64,000 nucleotides of DNA from Desulfovibrio desulfuricans (GCF_004801255.1 NZ_CP036295.1:3062001-3126000); one strand, 5' to 3'. Counted from the first letter of the stretch, positions 9,575 through 19,255 are shown. The notes: generated from the letters alone by a model not told the origin. Numbers and translations are program-made.

Positions 9575-11089
9575 CTAGAACTGGTACACAAAGGTAACGG
9601 CGGTGTTCCAGGCGTCGGCGCTGCGGTCGCTCTTGCCGTTCATGAGGCTGTTGCCCCACACTGAGGAGCTTTTGTCGAGGAACAGGGCGTCATAGTTGGC
9701 TTCGATGTACACGGTAAAGTTGTCGTACATCTTGTACTTGGTGCTCAGACCAAATTCCACCAGGCTGTCGTTGCGGGTCAGATACAGACCTTCGCGCCCT
9801 GCGACGGTGTTGTCGTTGGGGGCCATCCAGCTGCCGTTGGCGTTATTGAGCTTTTTCAGTATCGCGGGATCGTTGGTGCCGCCGATGTAGTTGATGCGGA
9901 AGGTGTGGCTGAGGTTGTCCACAAAGCTCATGTCCTTAAGCCTCACGCCAATGCCCCAGGTACCGGTCATGGATTTGCCCACAATGCTGTCGCGTCCCAC
10001 AATGGGGTCGCCGTGGAAGGCAAATTCCGAAAAATCGTTGGGGTTGTTGGGGTGGATGTTGGGCATGCGCTCCGACCCGTTGCCGAGGTTGTCGTCGTCG
10101 CCCGAGGTATACCAGCCGTACAGGCCGGGGGTGCTCCAGTCGAGCTTGTATTCGAGCAGCAGCGTAGCCAGCCAGCCGGAGCGGTTCATGGCCGAATCGT
10201 CGTACTGCACCGAGCCGTACACCACGTCCCACGCAATGCGGAAGGGATCAAACAGCGTGATCTGACCGGGCAGCCCCACCCAGCCGGCATTGCCGTATTC
10301 CGTCAGCCTACTCTTGTGAAAGCCGCCGTACAGGGGCAGCATACCGGCCCTGGGGCCGCCTGCCGAGGCAGAGCTGACGTAGGTGGTTATCTGGGAATTG
10401 TTGACGTTGTTGTAGTTGAGGGCGGGGCCAATACCGGCGTACATGCCCCAGGGCGTAAGGTTAACGCCGTTAAACGTCAGGGGCAGGGTCAGGCCCACGG
10501 CGTCAAAGTTGTCCATGTAGCCGGGGTTGCGGCTGTTGGTGGCCGTGGAGTTGTCGTTAAACAGACGCGCCCAGAAGGCCGTTACGCCCACGTTTTCGTT
10601 AAAGGCGTAAGAAGCGGTGATGCCTGCCACGTCGTCGGCGAGCACCTGGCTGTTGTTGATGTAGTCGGGCAGCTGCATGGGCTGAATACCCATGCGCACC
10701 TTGAGGTCGGTCTGCGGCACGGTCCAGTCAAGAAAGGAGTTCTTAACCTTTATCCAGGTGCCGTCAGCGCCCAGGGCCGAGCCGTTGCCGCTGGCGCCCC
10801 AGTACTGCATCATGCCGCGGTTGTAGCCGCCGATTTCAAAGTGCACCGTGCCGGAAAGATTTTCAGAAGCCCTGGCGTCCAGCTGCAGACGTATCTGCTG
10901 GGCGGCTTCAAATTCGTCTTCAGTGGCGCTGTACCCCGTTCTGCCCCCACCCTCCGTAAAATTGCCGTGCTGACCGTAGCTGAAGTTGTATGCCCAGCGG
11001 CCCTTGGCCGAAAAATCAATGGCGCTTGCACTTCCTGAAAGTGCACACAACATCCCGGCCGCCAGAACTAACACTGCAATTTTTTTCAT
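9575..11089 (-). CDS. Outer-membrane porin (Desulfovibrio homotrimeric porin type)
   Basis: About 504 aa. ATG 11087-11089 (MKKIAVLVLAAGMLCAL) is preferred over an ATG 12 bp upstream because GGAG sits 6 bases before it. An N-terminal signal peptide ends at SASA before IDFSAKGRW. The rest is rich in alternating aromatic and polar residues with many Gly/Asn turns, and the protein ends in TFVYQF, the terminal Phe expected for BAM-dependent outer-membrane barrels. This sequence style matches the large porin family of Desulfovibrio. It is monocistronic, with its own terminator. It would supply small anionic solutes; a link to the adjacent citrate genes is only positional. Confidence 0.88.
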   Translation of the reverse strand: MKKIAVLVLAAGMLCALSGSASAIDFSAKGRWAYNFSYGQHGNFTEGGGRTGYSATEDEFEAAQQIRLQLDARASENLSGTVHFEIGGYNRGMMQYWGASGNGSALGADGTWIKVKNSFLDWTVPQTDLKVRMGIQPMQLPDYINNSQVLADDVAGITASYAFNENVGVTAFWARLFNDNSTATNSRNPGYMDNFDAVGLTLPLTFNGVNLTPWGMYAGIGPALNYNNVNNSQITTYVSSASAGGPRAGMLPLYGGFHKSRLTEYGNAGWVGLPGQITLFDPFRIAWDVVYGSVQYDDSAMNRSGWLATLLLEYKLDWSTPGLYGWYTSGDDDNLGNGSERMPNIHPNNPNDFSEFAFHGDPIVGRDSIVGKSMTGTWGIGVRLKDMSFVDNLSHTFRINYIGGTNDPAILKKLNNANGSWMAPNDNTVAGREGLYLTRNDSLVEFGLSTKYKMYDNFTVYIEANYDALFLDKSSSVWGNSLMNGKSDRSADAWNTAVTFVYQF

Positions 11090-11465
11090 CCCCGGCTCCA
11101 TCTTCGTTTCCTGGTTCAGTACCCAATAACCAACACAACGCGGCTTCCACTTTTACGCATACAGGGGGGGTCGTCTTTCCTAACTCCATATGTGATATTT
11201 TTCCACCTTCTTTTTGCGTTATCCGTGGTTCTTGCGGCCCAAAAAGGCTCTGGGGCGCGGGGTTACGAAAATTTGCGTTCACGGGGCGCTGTTTGCGGCT
11301 TGCCCAAAACAGGCACACAGGCAAGGTCACGTGAGGGCTGCGGTCATTTGCGGGCCATGGGCGCACCTGCTACACTGGGGCGTACACTCACAGGCGCGCA
11401 CCCCAGCACGGGCCAGCCGCCGCAATCCGGTCTGCCCGCCAGCACGACCGCCGCACCGATCCGCC

Positions 11466-13100
11466 ATGCTGCAAGCACTTAAAAACTCAAGCCTGTTCGT
11501 CAAACTCGTCATCATGGTCAGCCTGGCGCTCTGCCCGCCCATGCTGTTCAGCCATCTGGCGGAATCGTACTTTATCAGCAAATATGGTTACGAAGAGGCG
11601 GAAAAAACCGTTTCAAACGTGGCCCGCCTGTCGGCGGAATCGTCCACCGTCATCGAGGGCATGCGCTCGGACAAACCCGAGGCCCGCAAACAGATGACAG
11701 ACTTTGTAGAGATGCTTACCCATGTTTCCAACGTAAAGTTTATTGTGCTCATCGACATGCAGGGCATACGCCTCTACCACCCCGAAGCATGGAAGATCGG
11801 CGGGCACATCGAGGGCGGCGACGAGGGCGAATCGCTGCATGGGCACGCCTACATTTCGTCCGCGCGCGGCTCCTTCGGCTTTTCGCTGCGGGCGTTCCGG
11901 CCCATTTACGACGAGCAGGGCAAGCAGCTGGGCGCTGTGGCCGTAGGCATCATGTCCAAGGATATAGAGGCCAACATGGCCCGGCTCAACGGCCCGCTTT
12001 CATGGCTGTTTGCGCTTTCGCTGGCCATAGGCATCGGGCTGGCGGTGCTGCTTTCGCGCACCATAAAAAAGATTCTTTTCGGGCTCGAGCCGCACCAGAT
12101 CGCGCGCATGCTTGAAGAACGCAACGCCATCCTGCGCACCGTGCGCGAGGGCATTATTGCCGTCAACAAAGAGGGCACCCTGGTGCTCGTCAACGAAATG
12201 GCCGAAAAAATACTGCGCTCGGCAGGCGTAACCGGCCCGCTGGAGGGCCAGCCCGTACAGGACACGGTCCCCGCTACCCGTCTGGACGCCATAATCAAGG
12301 AGGGCAAGCCCGAATACGATATGGAGCAGAACATCAACGGCAGCATCATCATGACCAACCGCGCGCCCATCACCCTTCAGGGCAAGGTTATCGGCGCGGT
12401 GGCGACCTTTCGCGACATGACCGAAGTACGCGTTCAGGCCGAGCGGCTCACGGGCCTCAGCAATTATGCCGAGGCGCTGCGCTCGCGCTCGCACGAATAC
12501 CTCAACAAGATGCACGTTATCTCCGGCCTGCTGCGCAACAAGCGTTATGGCGAGCTTGAGGAATACCTTGAGCACATCATCGGCAGCAAAAAACGCGAGA
12601 CGTCCTCCATAGCCGCCCTGGTCAAAGACCCCATCGTGGCGGGCTTTCTTGAGAGCAAATACAGCCGCGCCCACGAGCTGGGCGTCACCCTGCATATTGA
12701 GGGCGCAGGCGAGCTGCCGCAGCTGTCGTCCAAGGGGTCGCACGCCCTGGTGACCATTGTGGGCAATCTTATAGACAACGCCTTTGACGCGGTTACCTAT
12801 GCGGGCGAAAAGCGCATCACCCTGCATATCGAAAGCGATTTTGCCAGCGCTGGGGGCAACGGCCAGCTTGTTATCAGCGTGGCCGACACCGGGCGCGGCA
12901 TCGCCGAGGAGCATCAGGAAAAAATCTTTACCAAGGGCTTTTCCACCAAGGGTTCCAACCGGGGCATCGGCCTGTACATGCTGCTGCTCACGCTGGACGA
13001 AGTGGACGGATCGGTGGAGATTGATTCACGGCTTGGACACGGCTCGACCTTTACCGTCCGCTTTCCTGCAACTACTCTGGCTGAAGGAGCAAACCCATGA
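11466..13100 (+). CDS. citA: Sensor histidine kinase of the CitA/DcuS family
   Basis: 544 aa from ATG 11466, the usual length for CitA/DcuS; the longer open frame to 11214 lacks family similarity. Order: membrane helix (about 12-30); periplasmic sensor with IRLYHP (about 101-106), the segment that holds carboxylate-binding Arg/His in this family; second helix (about 178-196); cytoplasmic PAS (about 215-320); and the phosphoacceptor box RSHEYLNKMHVISGLL with His about 343. It ends with a HATPase domain (N box GNLIDNAFDA, G box DTGRGI). It overlaps the response regulator gene by 4 bp. Family knowledge: such kinases sense extracellular citrate or C4-dicarboxylates. Position next to the citrate lyase genes favours citrate. 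Confidence 0.87.
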   Translation: MLQALKNSSLFVKLVIMVSLALCPPMLFSHLAESYFISKYGYEEAEKTVSNVARLSAESSTVIEGMRSDKPEARKQMTDFVEMLTHVSNVKFIVLIDMQGIRLYHPEAWKIGGHIEGGDEGESLHGHAYISSARGSFGFSLRAFRPIYDEQGKQLGAVAVGIMSKDIEANMARLNGPLSWLFALSLAIGIGLAVLLSRTIKKILFGLEPHQIARMLEERNAILRTVREGIIAVNKEGTLVLVNEMAEKILRSAGVTGPLEGQPVQDTVPATRLDAIIKEGKPEYDMEQNINGSIIMTNRAPITLQGKVIGAVATFRDMTEVRVQAERLTGLSNYAEALRSRSHEYLNKMHVISGLLRNKRYGELEEYLEHIIGSKKRETSSIAALVKDPIVAGFLESKYSRAHELGVTLHIEGAGELPQLSSKGSHALVTIVGNLIDNAFDAVTYAGEKRITLHIESDFASAGGNGQLVISVADTGRGIAEEHQEKIFTKGFSTKGSNRGIGLYMLLLTLDEVDGSVEIDSRLGHGSTFTVRFPATTLAEGANP

Positions 13101-13777
13101 TTCGCGTCATCATCATTGAAGACGACCCCATGGTGGCAGATCTCGCTGCCGGATACCTGGACGGCATAGACGGGTTCAGGCTTGAGCACACGGCCCACTC
13201 CGGCGAGGAAGGGCTTGAACTGCTGCGCTCGAACCATGTTGATCTGGTGCTGCTGGACGTGTTCATGCCCGGCATGGACGGCATGGAGCTGCTGCGCATC
13301 ATCAAGGCGCAGTTTTTCCACACGGACGTCATCATGATAACCGCCGCGCAAAACAGCGACGACATCCTCAACGCCCTGCGCATGGGCGTGGCGGACTACA
13401 TCGTCAAGCCCTTCACCTTTGAGCGCTTTCGCGAATCTCTGCTCCAGTTTCGCGAAAAGCGCCAGCTGCTCATCTCGCCCGAGGTGCACATCACCCAGGA
13501 GATGCTCGACCGGCGCATATTCATAAAAAAAGAGCGCCCCGCGCCAGAATCGGGCACGCCCAAGGGCATTGACGCGCGCACGCTCAAAACCGTCATGCAG
13601 GTGCTGCAGCAGTACGAAGGGCCGTTCAGCCTCAAGGATATTGAACCGCTGACGGGGATTTCGCGCATTTCGCTAAAAAAATATTTTGACTATCTCATAG
13701 ATACAGGCAGGCTTGGCAGCGTCAAGGATTACGGCGGCCCTGGCCGCCCCGTGACCCTGTACAACTGGATTGCCTGA
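13097..13777 (+). CDS. citB: Response regulator of the CitB/DcuR family
   Basis: 226 aa. Receiver domain with acidic pocket EDD (8-10), phosphoacceptor Asp54 in LLDVFMPGMDG and the conserved Lys in IVKPFTF (about 103). A linker and C-terminal winged-helix/HTH region of the CitB type follow (about 155-226). The start overlaps the kinase stop (ATGA-type junction), so the two are translationally coupled. It probably activates the minus-strand citrate operon, whose leader has two 9-bp repeats 20 bp apart at 20763 and 20783. Regulator and target operon converge, with citG at the far end facing it. Confidence 0.87.
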   Translation: MIRVIIIEDDPMVADLAAGYLDGIDGFRLEHTAHSGEEGLELLRSNHVDLVLLDVFMPGMDGMELLRIIKAQFFHTDVIMITAAQNSDDILNALRMGVADYIVKPFTFERFRESLLQFREKRQLLISPEVHITQEMLDRRIFIKKERPAPESGTPKGIDARTLKTVMQVLQQYEGPFSLKDIEPLTGISRISLKKYFDYLIDTGRLGSVKDYGGPGRPVTLYNWIA

Positions 13778-13823
13778 GGCTGACCGCACGCAATACGGCC
13801 TCGTGCAAAGGGACGTTGCGCGC

Positions 13824-14828
13824 TCAGCTCATGGCGTGGCCGCGCAGCAGCCGCACAAAAACGCTCACGGCCAAAATATCGGCGCAGCCGCCGGGGCTCA
13901 GCCCTCTGCGGGCAAAATCGGCGCTCATGCGGCGTAGAGCGGCCCGCCCCGCTTCTGTACGCAACCCGCCTTCATCCAGAGCCGCCCGCGAGGCAATGGC
14001 CGCATGCCGCAGCCCCTGCAGCCCGCCGCGCCACAGCAGGTTGGTGTCGTCCATGGCCTGCATCAGCTCCAGCAGACAGTGCGCCATGGCCGTGTTGAGA
14101 TCATGCCCCGCGCCGTGCGCCTCCAGCGCCCGCAGGGCCAGCCCCACATGCGGAAAGCCCCGCTCGGCCTCGCCCCTGATGCCCGTAATGCCGTAGAGCA
14201 AAAACATGACTTCGCCCGCGCTGAGCCTACGCCCCAGCCGCGCCTCCAGCTCTGGCCGCGCGTCGCGGGGGCTGAGGCTGTCGGCAATGCCGCAGCGCAG
14301 CGACTCCCTCAGGGCCGCCAGCGGGGCAAAGTCCTGCGCGACGCCGCCCGCCAATGAGGCCGCCTCCTGCCGCAACGCTGCCGCGGACGCGGTCTGTCCG
14401 CTCAGCCGCCCTGCGGCCACGCAAAACAGCCCCATGGAAAATATAAGACCTTTGTGGGTATTTACACCGCCTGTAGCCCGCAGCATGCGCTGCTCCGCCC
14501 CTATGCCCAGAGGGCGCAAATGCGCAAACACCCGCTGCGGCGCAAACCCGCGCAGGGCTTCGCCCAGGGCGTGAGCCTCGGCAAAATAGGGGCGCAGGGT
14601 CCGGGCGCTGCGTACAAAAAGGGGATAATCCATATCGCTGTGCGCGCCGTTGCCGTCAATGCACACCAGCCCCGGCTTGGGGCTGACGGCGGCCTCAAGT
14701 ATGGCCGCGCGCGCGGCAAGCTCCGCCACTCGCTCAGAGGACAGACACAGCGGCAGGCAATCCTGCCCCGCCTGCCGCTGGTTTGCGGCGCACTGTTGCC
14801 CGTCGGTCATGGCAATTACGGCCGACAT
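13824..14828 (-). CDS. citG: Triphosphoribosyl-dephospho-CoA synthase
   Basis: 334 aa from ATG 14826-14828, overlapping the citX 3' end by 13 bp; the open frame extends upstream without family similarity. It contains the CitG signatures VSPKPGLVCIDGNGAHSDMD near residue 45-65, TGGVNTHKGLIFSMG and the C-terminal SPGGCADILAVSVF. The enzyme makes 2'-(5''-triphosphoribosyl)-3'-dephospho-CoA from ATP and dephospho-CoA, the precursor of the citrate lyase prosthetic group. Last gene of the citrate operon. The N-terminal start is somewhat uncertain. Confidence 0.9.
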   Translation of the reverse strand: MSAVIAMTDGQQCAANQRQAGQDCLPLCLSSERVAELAARAAILEAAVSPKPGLVCIDGNGAHSDMDYPLFVRSARTLRPYFAEAHALGEALRGFAPQRVFAHLRPLGIGAEQRMLRATGGVNTHKGLIFSMGLFCVAAGRLSGQTASAAALRQEAASLAGGVAQDFAPLAALRESLRCGIADSLSPRDARPELEARLGRRLSAGEVMFLLYGITGIRGEAERGFPHVGLALRALEAHGAGHDLNTAMAHCLLELMQAMDDTNLLWRGGLQGLRHAAIASRAALDEGGLRTEAGRAALRRMSADFARRGLSPGGCADILAVSVFVRLLRGHAMS

Positions 14829-15457
14829 GCGCGGCCCTGCTTTGCAGACTGCTCCGAAGCCCGTTCCGCAAGTCGCAGCAAGCCGCGCACGGCGGCGAGC
14901 AGGTCTTCCAGGCTGTGCCTCTGCTCGCGACGGCACAGGCTGGCGGGTTGGGAACACAAAAAACACCGGCGCGGCGCATACGCGGCCTGATCAGACCCAC
15001 GGCCCTGACTGTCCGGACTGTCAGGGCTGTCAGGGCGTTCCTTGCCCGGCAATATTTCCCTCGTCCCGTCCCCCGCAGCCAGATGGGCGCGGTTAACGGG
15101 CTGCCCCTGCGCATCCATGACGTCCGCGTCGGCCAGCCTGCCCAGCACGTGACTTTCTTCCACGGCAACCGCCGCTCTTTTGAGGTCAAGGGCGTCCATA
15201 CGCACGGCGGCCACCCAGCCGGGGCCGTCAGGGCCGGAAAGTCTGCATTCGTCCACCAGGCTTCCCCCGGCCTTGTCCACCGCGCAGCACAGAGCCGTGC
15301 GCAACTGGCTCAGGGCGGCGTCCGCGCCGGGCAGATTTTTGCTTGGCCCGGGGATGTTCAGCGTCAGCGAGAGCACCGGGCAATTGTACATGCCAGCCAG
15401 GGACAAACGTTTGTTCCAACGGCGTTCGCGTTCGGCAAGCAGCTGGCAAAGGTCCAT
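14816..15457 (-). CDS. citX: Apo-citrate lyase phosphoribosyl-dephospho-CoA transferase
   Basis: 213 aa from ATG 15455-15457 with GGGAG 8 bases upstream. CitX hallmarks are the RLADADVMDAQGQPVNR segment, which binds the nucleotide donor, and the C-terminal RRCFLCSQPASLCRREQRHS stretch. An insertion of about 18 residues rich in Asp/Ser/Pro (PDSPDSPDS) sits between them and looks like a local repeat expansion. CitX transfers the CitG product to Ser14 of the acyl carrier CitD. It lies between citF and citG, in the order found in several citrate fermenters. Confidence 0.88.
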   Translation of the reverse strand: MDLCQLLAERERRWNKRLSLAGMYNCPVLSLTLNIPGPSKNLPGADAALSQLRTALCCAVDKAGGSLVDECRLSGPDGPGWVAAVRMDALDLKRAAVAVEESHVLGRLADADVMDAQGQPVNRAHLAAGDGTREILPGKERPDSPDSPDSQGRGSDQAAYAPRRCFLCSQPASLCRREQRHSLEDLLAAVRGLLRLAERASEQSAKQGRACRP

Positions 15458-15477
15458 CACAGATTCTCCCGTGTACG

Positions 15478-15509
15478 GCGCGGCGAAGGGGCCTGCCCCT
15501 TCGCCGCGC
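15478..15509 (-). other. Strong hairpin between citF and citX
   Basis: Perfect 14-bp arms GCGCGGCGAAGGGG (15478-15491) and CCCCTTCGCCGCGC (15496-15509) with a four-base loop and no T run. It is probably a processing or mRNA-stabilising element that lowers citXG output relative to the structural subunits, rather than a full terminator. Confidence 0.6.
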
Positions 15510-15522
15510 TTGCGTGCGCCGC

Positions 15523-16929
15523 TTATTTTGTGGCGTATATCTTGTCTACAATGGCGCCGTCACGGTACTCCACAAGACCAACGACCTTTTCGCCGTGCTC
15601 GAAGGTCAGTGGTTTGCCGGTCATCTTCATGGCGGCCTCGTGCAGCTCGGCAATGTCGCACACGGGCAGCCGGGCGTCGCGCAGACGGTCGGCCAGCTCC
15701 CTGCGGGCAGGGTTTACGGCAATGCCGCGCTCGGTCACCAGCACATCGACGGTTTCGCCCCTGGTGGTGAGTGTGGTGCACTTGTCCACCACGATGGGCA
15801 GACGCGCCCGCACCAGCGGAGCCACAATGATGGTCAGCTTGGCCCCGGCCGCGGCATCGTTGTGCCCGCCCGAACCGCCGATAATGTTGCCGTTGGAGTC
15901 GGTGGTGACGTTGACGTTAAAGTTCAGGTCCACCTCGGTGGCTCCCAGCAGCGCGGCATCCAGATAATCCACGCAGGCGCTCTTGCTGGCAGGGTTGGCG
16001 TAGGTGTCCGCCGATATTTCCACATGGCGCGGGTTCTGCGCAATGGACTTCACGCTGCTGAGGTCAAAGCACTGCACGTCAAACACGTTGTCGAACAGGC
16101 CTTCCTCCAGCATTTCGACCATGTACCTGGTGATGCCCCCCAGCAGAAAACCGCCGTGCAGCTTGAGGGCGCGCATGTCCTCCTGCAAAAATATGGAGGC
16201 CGCCAGCGAAGCGCCGCCAGCGCCAGTCTGGTAGTTGAAGCCGTTTTTGAGCAGCCCCGACGCGCGGATGACGGCCTGCGCGCTGCGGGCGATGGCCAGG
16301 GCCACAGGGTCGCGGGTCAGGCTGATGGAGCCGGAAACAATGCCTGCGGGGTCGCCGATCTTGTCCACCACGACCACGTGGTCCACCTGATCGTGGGGTA
16401 TGCTCACGCGGCCAAGCCCGCCCTGCACCAGATGGTCGGTAACGGCAATGACATGCGCGGCGCGTCTGGCGTCGGGCATGGCGTAGCCAAGCGAGCCGCA
16501 GGCCGACGGGCCTTCGGTGCCGTTGATGTTGCCCAGCGCGTCCACCGCCGGTGCGGCGATGACGGCGATGTCGATCTTGAGCGAACCTTCGCCGATGGCG
16601 CGGGGCCTGCCGCCGTGCGAGCGAAACATGACCGGCGTGGGCAGCAGGCCGTCGGTAACGGCGCGGGCCAGCGGGCCGCTCATGTAATCGGTATCAATGC
16701 CGGTGATGACGCCGCTTTTGACATACTGCACAAGGTGTTCGTGCACGGGAAACAACGACGAACAGGCCAGGGTGATGTTTTTGACGCCCAACGAAGCCAC
16801 GGCATCCATGGTCATGTTGACCACATGGTCGCCGTTGCGCAGGTGGTGGTGGAACGACAGCGTCATGCCGTCGGCAAGGCCGCACTGGCGCAAGGCATCA
16901 GCTATTGTTGCAATAAACTTGTTTTTCAT
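15523..16929 (-). CDS. citF: Citrate lyase alpha subunit (citrate:acetyl-ACP transferase)
   Basis: 468 aa from ATG 16927-16929, chosen because GGGGG lies just upstream; a start 7 codons earlier is possible. The sequence is full-length CitF: FHHHLRNGDHVVNMTM near the N-terminus, GIDTDYMSGPLARAV, GGSGGHNDAAAGAKL, and the C-terminal TERGIAVNPARRELADRL. CitF exchanges acetyl for citryl on the CitD thioester. The gene starts 13 bp after the citE stop. Known complex: CitD, CitE and CitF in equal numbers in the cytoplasm. Confidence 0.95.
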   Translation of the reverse strand: MKNKFIATIADALRQCGLADGMTLSFHHHLRNGDHVVNMTMDAVASLGVKNITLACSSLFPVHEHLVQYVKSGVITGIDTDYMSGPLARAVTDGLLPTPVMFRSHGGRPRAIGEGSLKIDIAVIAAPAVDALGNINGTEGPSACGSLGYAMPDARRAAHVIAVTDHLVQGGLGRVSIPHDQVDHVVVVDKIGDPAGIVSGSISLTRDPVALAIARSAQAVIRASGLLKNGFNYQTGAGGASLAASIFLQEDMRALKLHGGFLLGGITRYMVEMLEEGLFDNVFDVQCFDLSSVKSIAQNPRHVEISADTYANPASKSACVDYLDAALLGATEVDLNFNVNVTTDSNGNIIGGSGGHNDAAAGAKLTIIVAPLVRARLPIVVDKCTTLTTRGETVDVLVTERGIAVNPARRELADRLRDARLPVCDIAELHEAAMKMTGKPLTFEHGEKVVGLVEYRDGAIVDKIYATK

Positions 16930-16942
16930 GGCTGCGCCCCCT

Positions 16943-17797
16943 TTAGACATCGGCCAAAAGCAGTATGCGTTCCGCCCGTTTGATAATGGGCAGGTCAATC
17001 ATCATGCCATCCAGTGAAACCGCGCCCTTGCCCTCGGCCTCGGCCAGCTTTGCCGCCGCCATGACGCGCCTGGCCCAGTTGATTTTTTCCTGCGCGGGCA
17101 CAAAGGCGTGGTTTACCCGGTGCACATGATGGGGCGAGATGACGGCCTTGCCGTCAAAACCGAGCTGCACGGCCAGAGCCGCGTCTTTTTCCAGCCCTGC
17201 AAGGTCGGATACAAAGGGAAAGGGCGTATCAATGGCCAGCACGCCCGCAGCCTTGCAGGCCGTGAGCAGGCGGGAGCGGGCATAGGCTATCTCTGCCCCT
17301 TCGGCGGTGCGCTGCGCGCCCATGGCCGCCGTAAAATCTTCCGCGCCCAGCAGTATGCCCCGCAGCTCGGGGCTTGCAGAGGCAATGGCGTACACGTTTT
17401 CAAGCCCCAGAGGCGTTTCGACAATAACCAGGGCCTGCACCTTCTCGCTCACGCCAAACTTGCGGCGGGCAGCCTCGATGGCTTGCGCTATCTGCAGCAC
17501 TTCTTCGGCGCGCTCGATTTTGGGAACCATCACAAAGTTGGTGCGCGCTTCGACAACGGCTTCCATATCCGCCTGCCAGAAGGGCGTATCCAGCCCGTTG
17601 ATGCGCACGGTTATGCCCACGCCCTGCGGCCGCAGCTCCTTGAGCGCGTGGCTCACAAGGTTGCGCGCCGCGTCTTTTTCCTGCCGGGCCACGGCGTCTT
17701 CAAGGTCAAAAATAACCACATCCGCGCCCAGGCACTGAGCGCTGGCAAGCATGCCCGGGTTGTTGCCGGGCATGAAAAGAAACGTGCGGTTGCGCAT
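16943..17797 (-). CDS. citE: Citrate lyase beta subunit (citryl-ACP lyase)
   Basis: 284 aa beginning MRNRTFLFMPGNNPGM, the standard CitE N-terminus. It has the HpcH/HpaI aldolase fold residues FDLEDAV (metal and substrate site), ITVRINGLDT, a VIVETPLGLENV strand and GAEDFTAAMG. It cleaves citryl-ACP into oxaloacetate and acetyl-ACP. Its ATG overlaps the citD stop codon (TGATG), indicating coupled translation. Distinguished from stand-alone CitE-like proteins by its place in a complete cit operon. Confidence 0.95.
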   Translation of the reverse strand: MRNRTFLFMPGNNPGMLASAQCLGADVVIFDLEDAVARQEKDAARNLVSHALKELRPQGVGITVRINGLDTPFWQADMEAVVEARTNFVMVPKIERAEEVLQIAQAIEAARRKFGVSEKVQALVIVETPLGLENVYAIASASPELRGILLGAEDFTAAMGAQRTAEGAEIAYARSRLLTACKAAGVLAIDTPFPFVSDLAGLEKDAALAVQLGFDGKAVISPHHVHRVNHAFVPAQEKINWARRVMAAAKLAEAEGKGAVSLDGMMIDLPIIKRAERILLLADV

Positions 17798-18069
17798 CAC
17801 ATTTTCTCCTTGTAGCGAGCGATGGCCGTTTCCATGCGGGCCTTGATGGTGCATTCCAGCGCGCCCTTGTCCTGAGCGGTCACCTCCACGCCCGAAAGCC
17901 CCGACGAGGCCAGGCACTGGTCAATAACAGCCCGGATGGCCGGCCCAAACTGGTTGATGACAATGCTTGACAGGCTGACGCTGTTGGCGCCGCCGTCAAC
18001 GCTGCTGATGGTGATAAGAATGTCGTTTGATTCCAGTGTACCTGCCAGGGCGCTTATGCGTGCGCTCAT
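17797..18069 (-). CDS. citD: Citrate lyase acyl carrier protein (gamma subunit)
   Basis: 90 aa from ATG 18067-18069 with GGAGG-like sequence upstream. The prosthetic-group site is Ser14 in GTLESNDILITI, the same position as in characterised CitD. The rest (QFGPAIRAVIDQCL ... DKGALECTIKARMETA) is typical. It carries the phosphoribosyl-dephospho-CoA thiol that shuttles acetyl and citryl groups. The gene is coupled to citE by a one-base overlap. Confidence 0.95.
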   Translation of the reverse strand: MSARISALAGTLESNDILITISSVDGGANSVSLSSIVINQFGPAIRAVIDQCLASSGLSGVEVTAQDKGALECTIKARMETAIARYKEKM

Positions 18070-18145
18070 ATATCGTCTCCTCCGGCGGCATGGCCGCCTG
18101 CATGAAATCAACGGACAAATTGCCCCAAACCGTGCTGCCGCCCTC

Positions 18146-19255
18146 TCAGTGGCGGCCCTCATGACTGGTCAGCCGACGCCGCAGCTCGACCCCTTGCCCG
18201 GACCGCAAAAAATTATAGGTGGCCGGGGGCAGCAGGGTCTGGAGTTCACGCCAGTCATCCTCGCTGGCCCAGCCGTGCAGCAGGGCGCGCACGCGCGAGG
18301 CGCTTACCGCCGCTCCGGCTGATTCCAGACGGGGCACCTCCCGCAGGGTCAGCCCGCTGCGGGCAAACTGCTGCGTCATCACGGCATTGTACTGGCGGGT
18401 TACGGGGTCGTAAGGCTCTGTGCCCACAAAACGGATGGAGATGCCCAGATCGGGTGCGATGCGGGTGGCAAAAATGGCGCAGTCAAGGCCCGCGTGCACG
18501 CTGCCGCGCGTTGCATCGGCAGTGAAATAGGCGGGAAAACTGGCGCGCGAAACCATGTACGGACCAGACGGCAGCACCAGCACGTTGGGCAAATGGGCCA
18601 GTCCCTCACGCACAAGGTTAAAGCGCACGTCAAAAGGCACTACAGAGACGTCTTCCTCCACCACAAACACGAGCAGCCGGTGGCAGGCCGCTGCTGCCGT
18701 GCGTGCCAGATATTCATGCCCCCGGGTAAAGGGGTTGGCGTTCATGACAATGGCCCCAAGGTTCGGGGCCGTCTGCCCGTAGCGGGCATTTGCGCCGGGC
18801 GTCGCATCGGGGGCTGCGCCAGCGCCGGACCCCGCCGCCGCAAATGCCGCCACCTGACTGCGCGTTGCTGCCAGCCAATGCGCATAGTCGGGCTGGCCCT
18901 GCTCCAGCAGGGCCGCCTGCCCGCTGCTGGCAACCAGCGTAAACCCGGCTGCCGCAAACTTTTCCGCTTCGCTGGCCTTGGTAAAAATAAAAAAATGGCC
19001 CAGGCCGCGCTCTTTGCCGTGCAGCACCAGGCGGCTCAAAATAGCCGTGGAAACTCCGCCGCCCTGCGCCTGAGGCGCTACGCAAAAACCGCACAGCACC
19101 GCGCCCGCCAAAAACCCGCAGGCGACCATGACCCCGTCTTCGTAATATCCAAGGCCATAGTCGCACCCGGCGGGCATGCCCAGCCCGACGGAGGCCAGCA
19201 GCCTTTGGGCCTCGGCCAGTTCCGTGTCGATCAGTATTTCGCGGTACTCCTGCAT
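18146..19255 (-). CDS. citC: [Citrate (pro-3S)-lyase] ligase
   Basis: 369 aa from ATG 19253-19255, with GGGGAAA just upstream. The N-terminal third is GNAT-like (AQGGGVSTAILSRLV), and the C-terminal part is a nucleotidyltransferase with NANPFTRGHEYLA (HxGH-like site) and SASRVRALL (the ISxxxR-type motif). CitC acetylates the CitD thiol with acetate and ATP to activate the lyase. An Ala/Gly-rich linker (about 145-165) joins the domains. It is the first lyase gene after the transporter. Confidence 0.93.
   Translation of the reverse strand: MQEYREILIDTELAEAQRLLASVGLGMPAGCDYGLGYYEDGVMVACGFLAGAVLCGFCVAPQAQGGGVSTAILSRLVLHGKERGLGHFFIFTKASEAEKFAAAGFTLVASSGQAALLEQGQPDYAHWLAATRSQVAAFAAAGSGAGAAPDATPGANARYGQTAPNLGAIVMNANPFTRGHEYLARTAAAACHRLLVFVVEEDVSVVPFDVRFNLVREGLAHLPNVLVLPSGPYMVSRASFPAYFTADATRGSVHAGLDCAIFATRIAPDLGISIRFVGTEPYDPVTRQYNAVMTQQFARSGLTLREVPRLESAGAAVSASRVRALLHGWASEDDWRELQTLLPPATYNFLRSGQGVELRRRLTSHEGRH

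Noticed and set aside
15343-16983. 546-aa antisense frame over citF and citX
   Set aside because: Shadow ORF over firmly identified citrate lyase genes.
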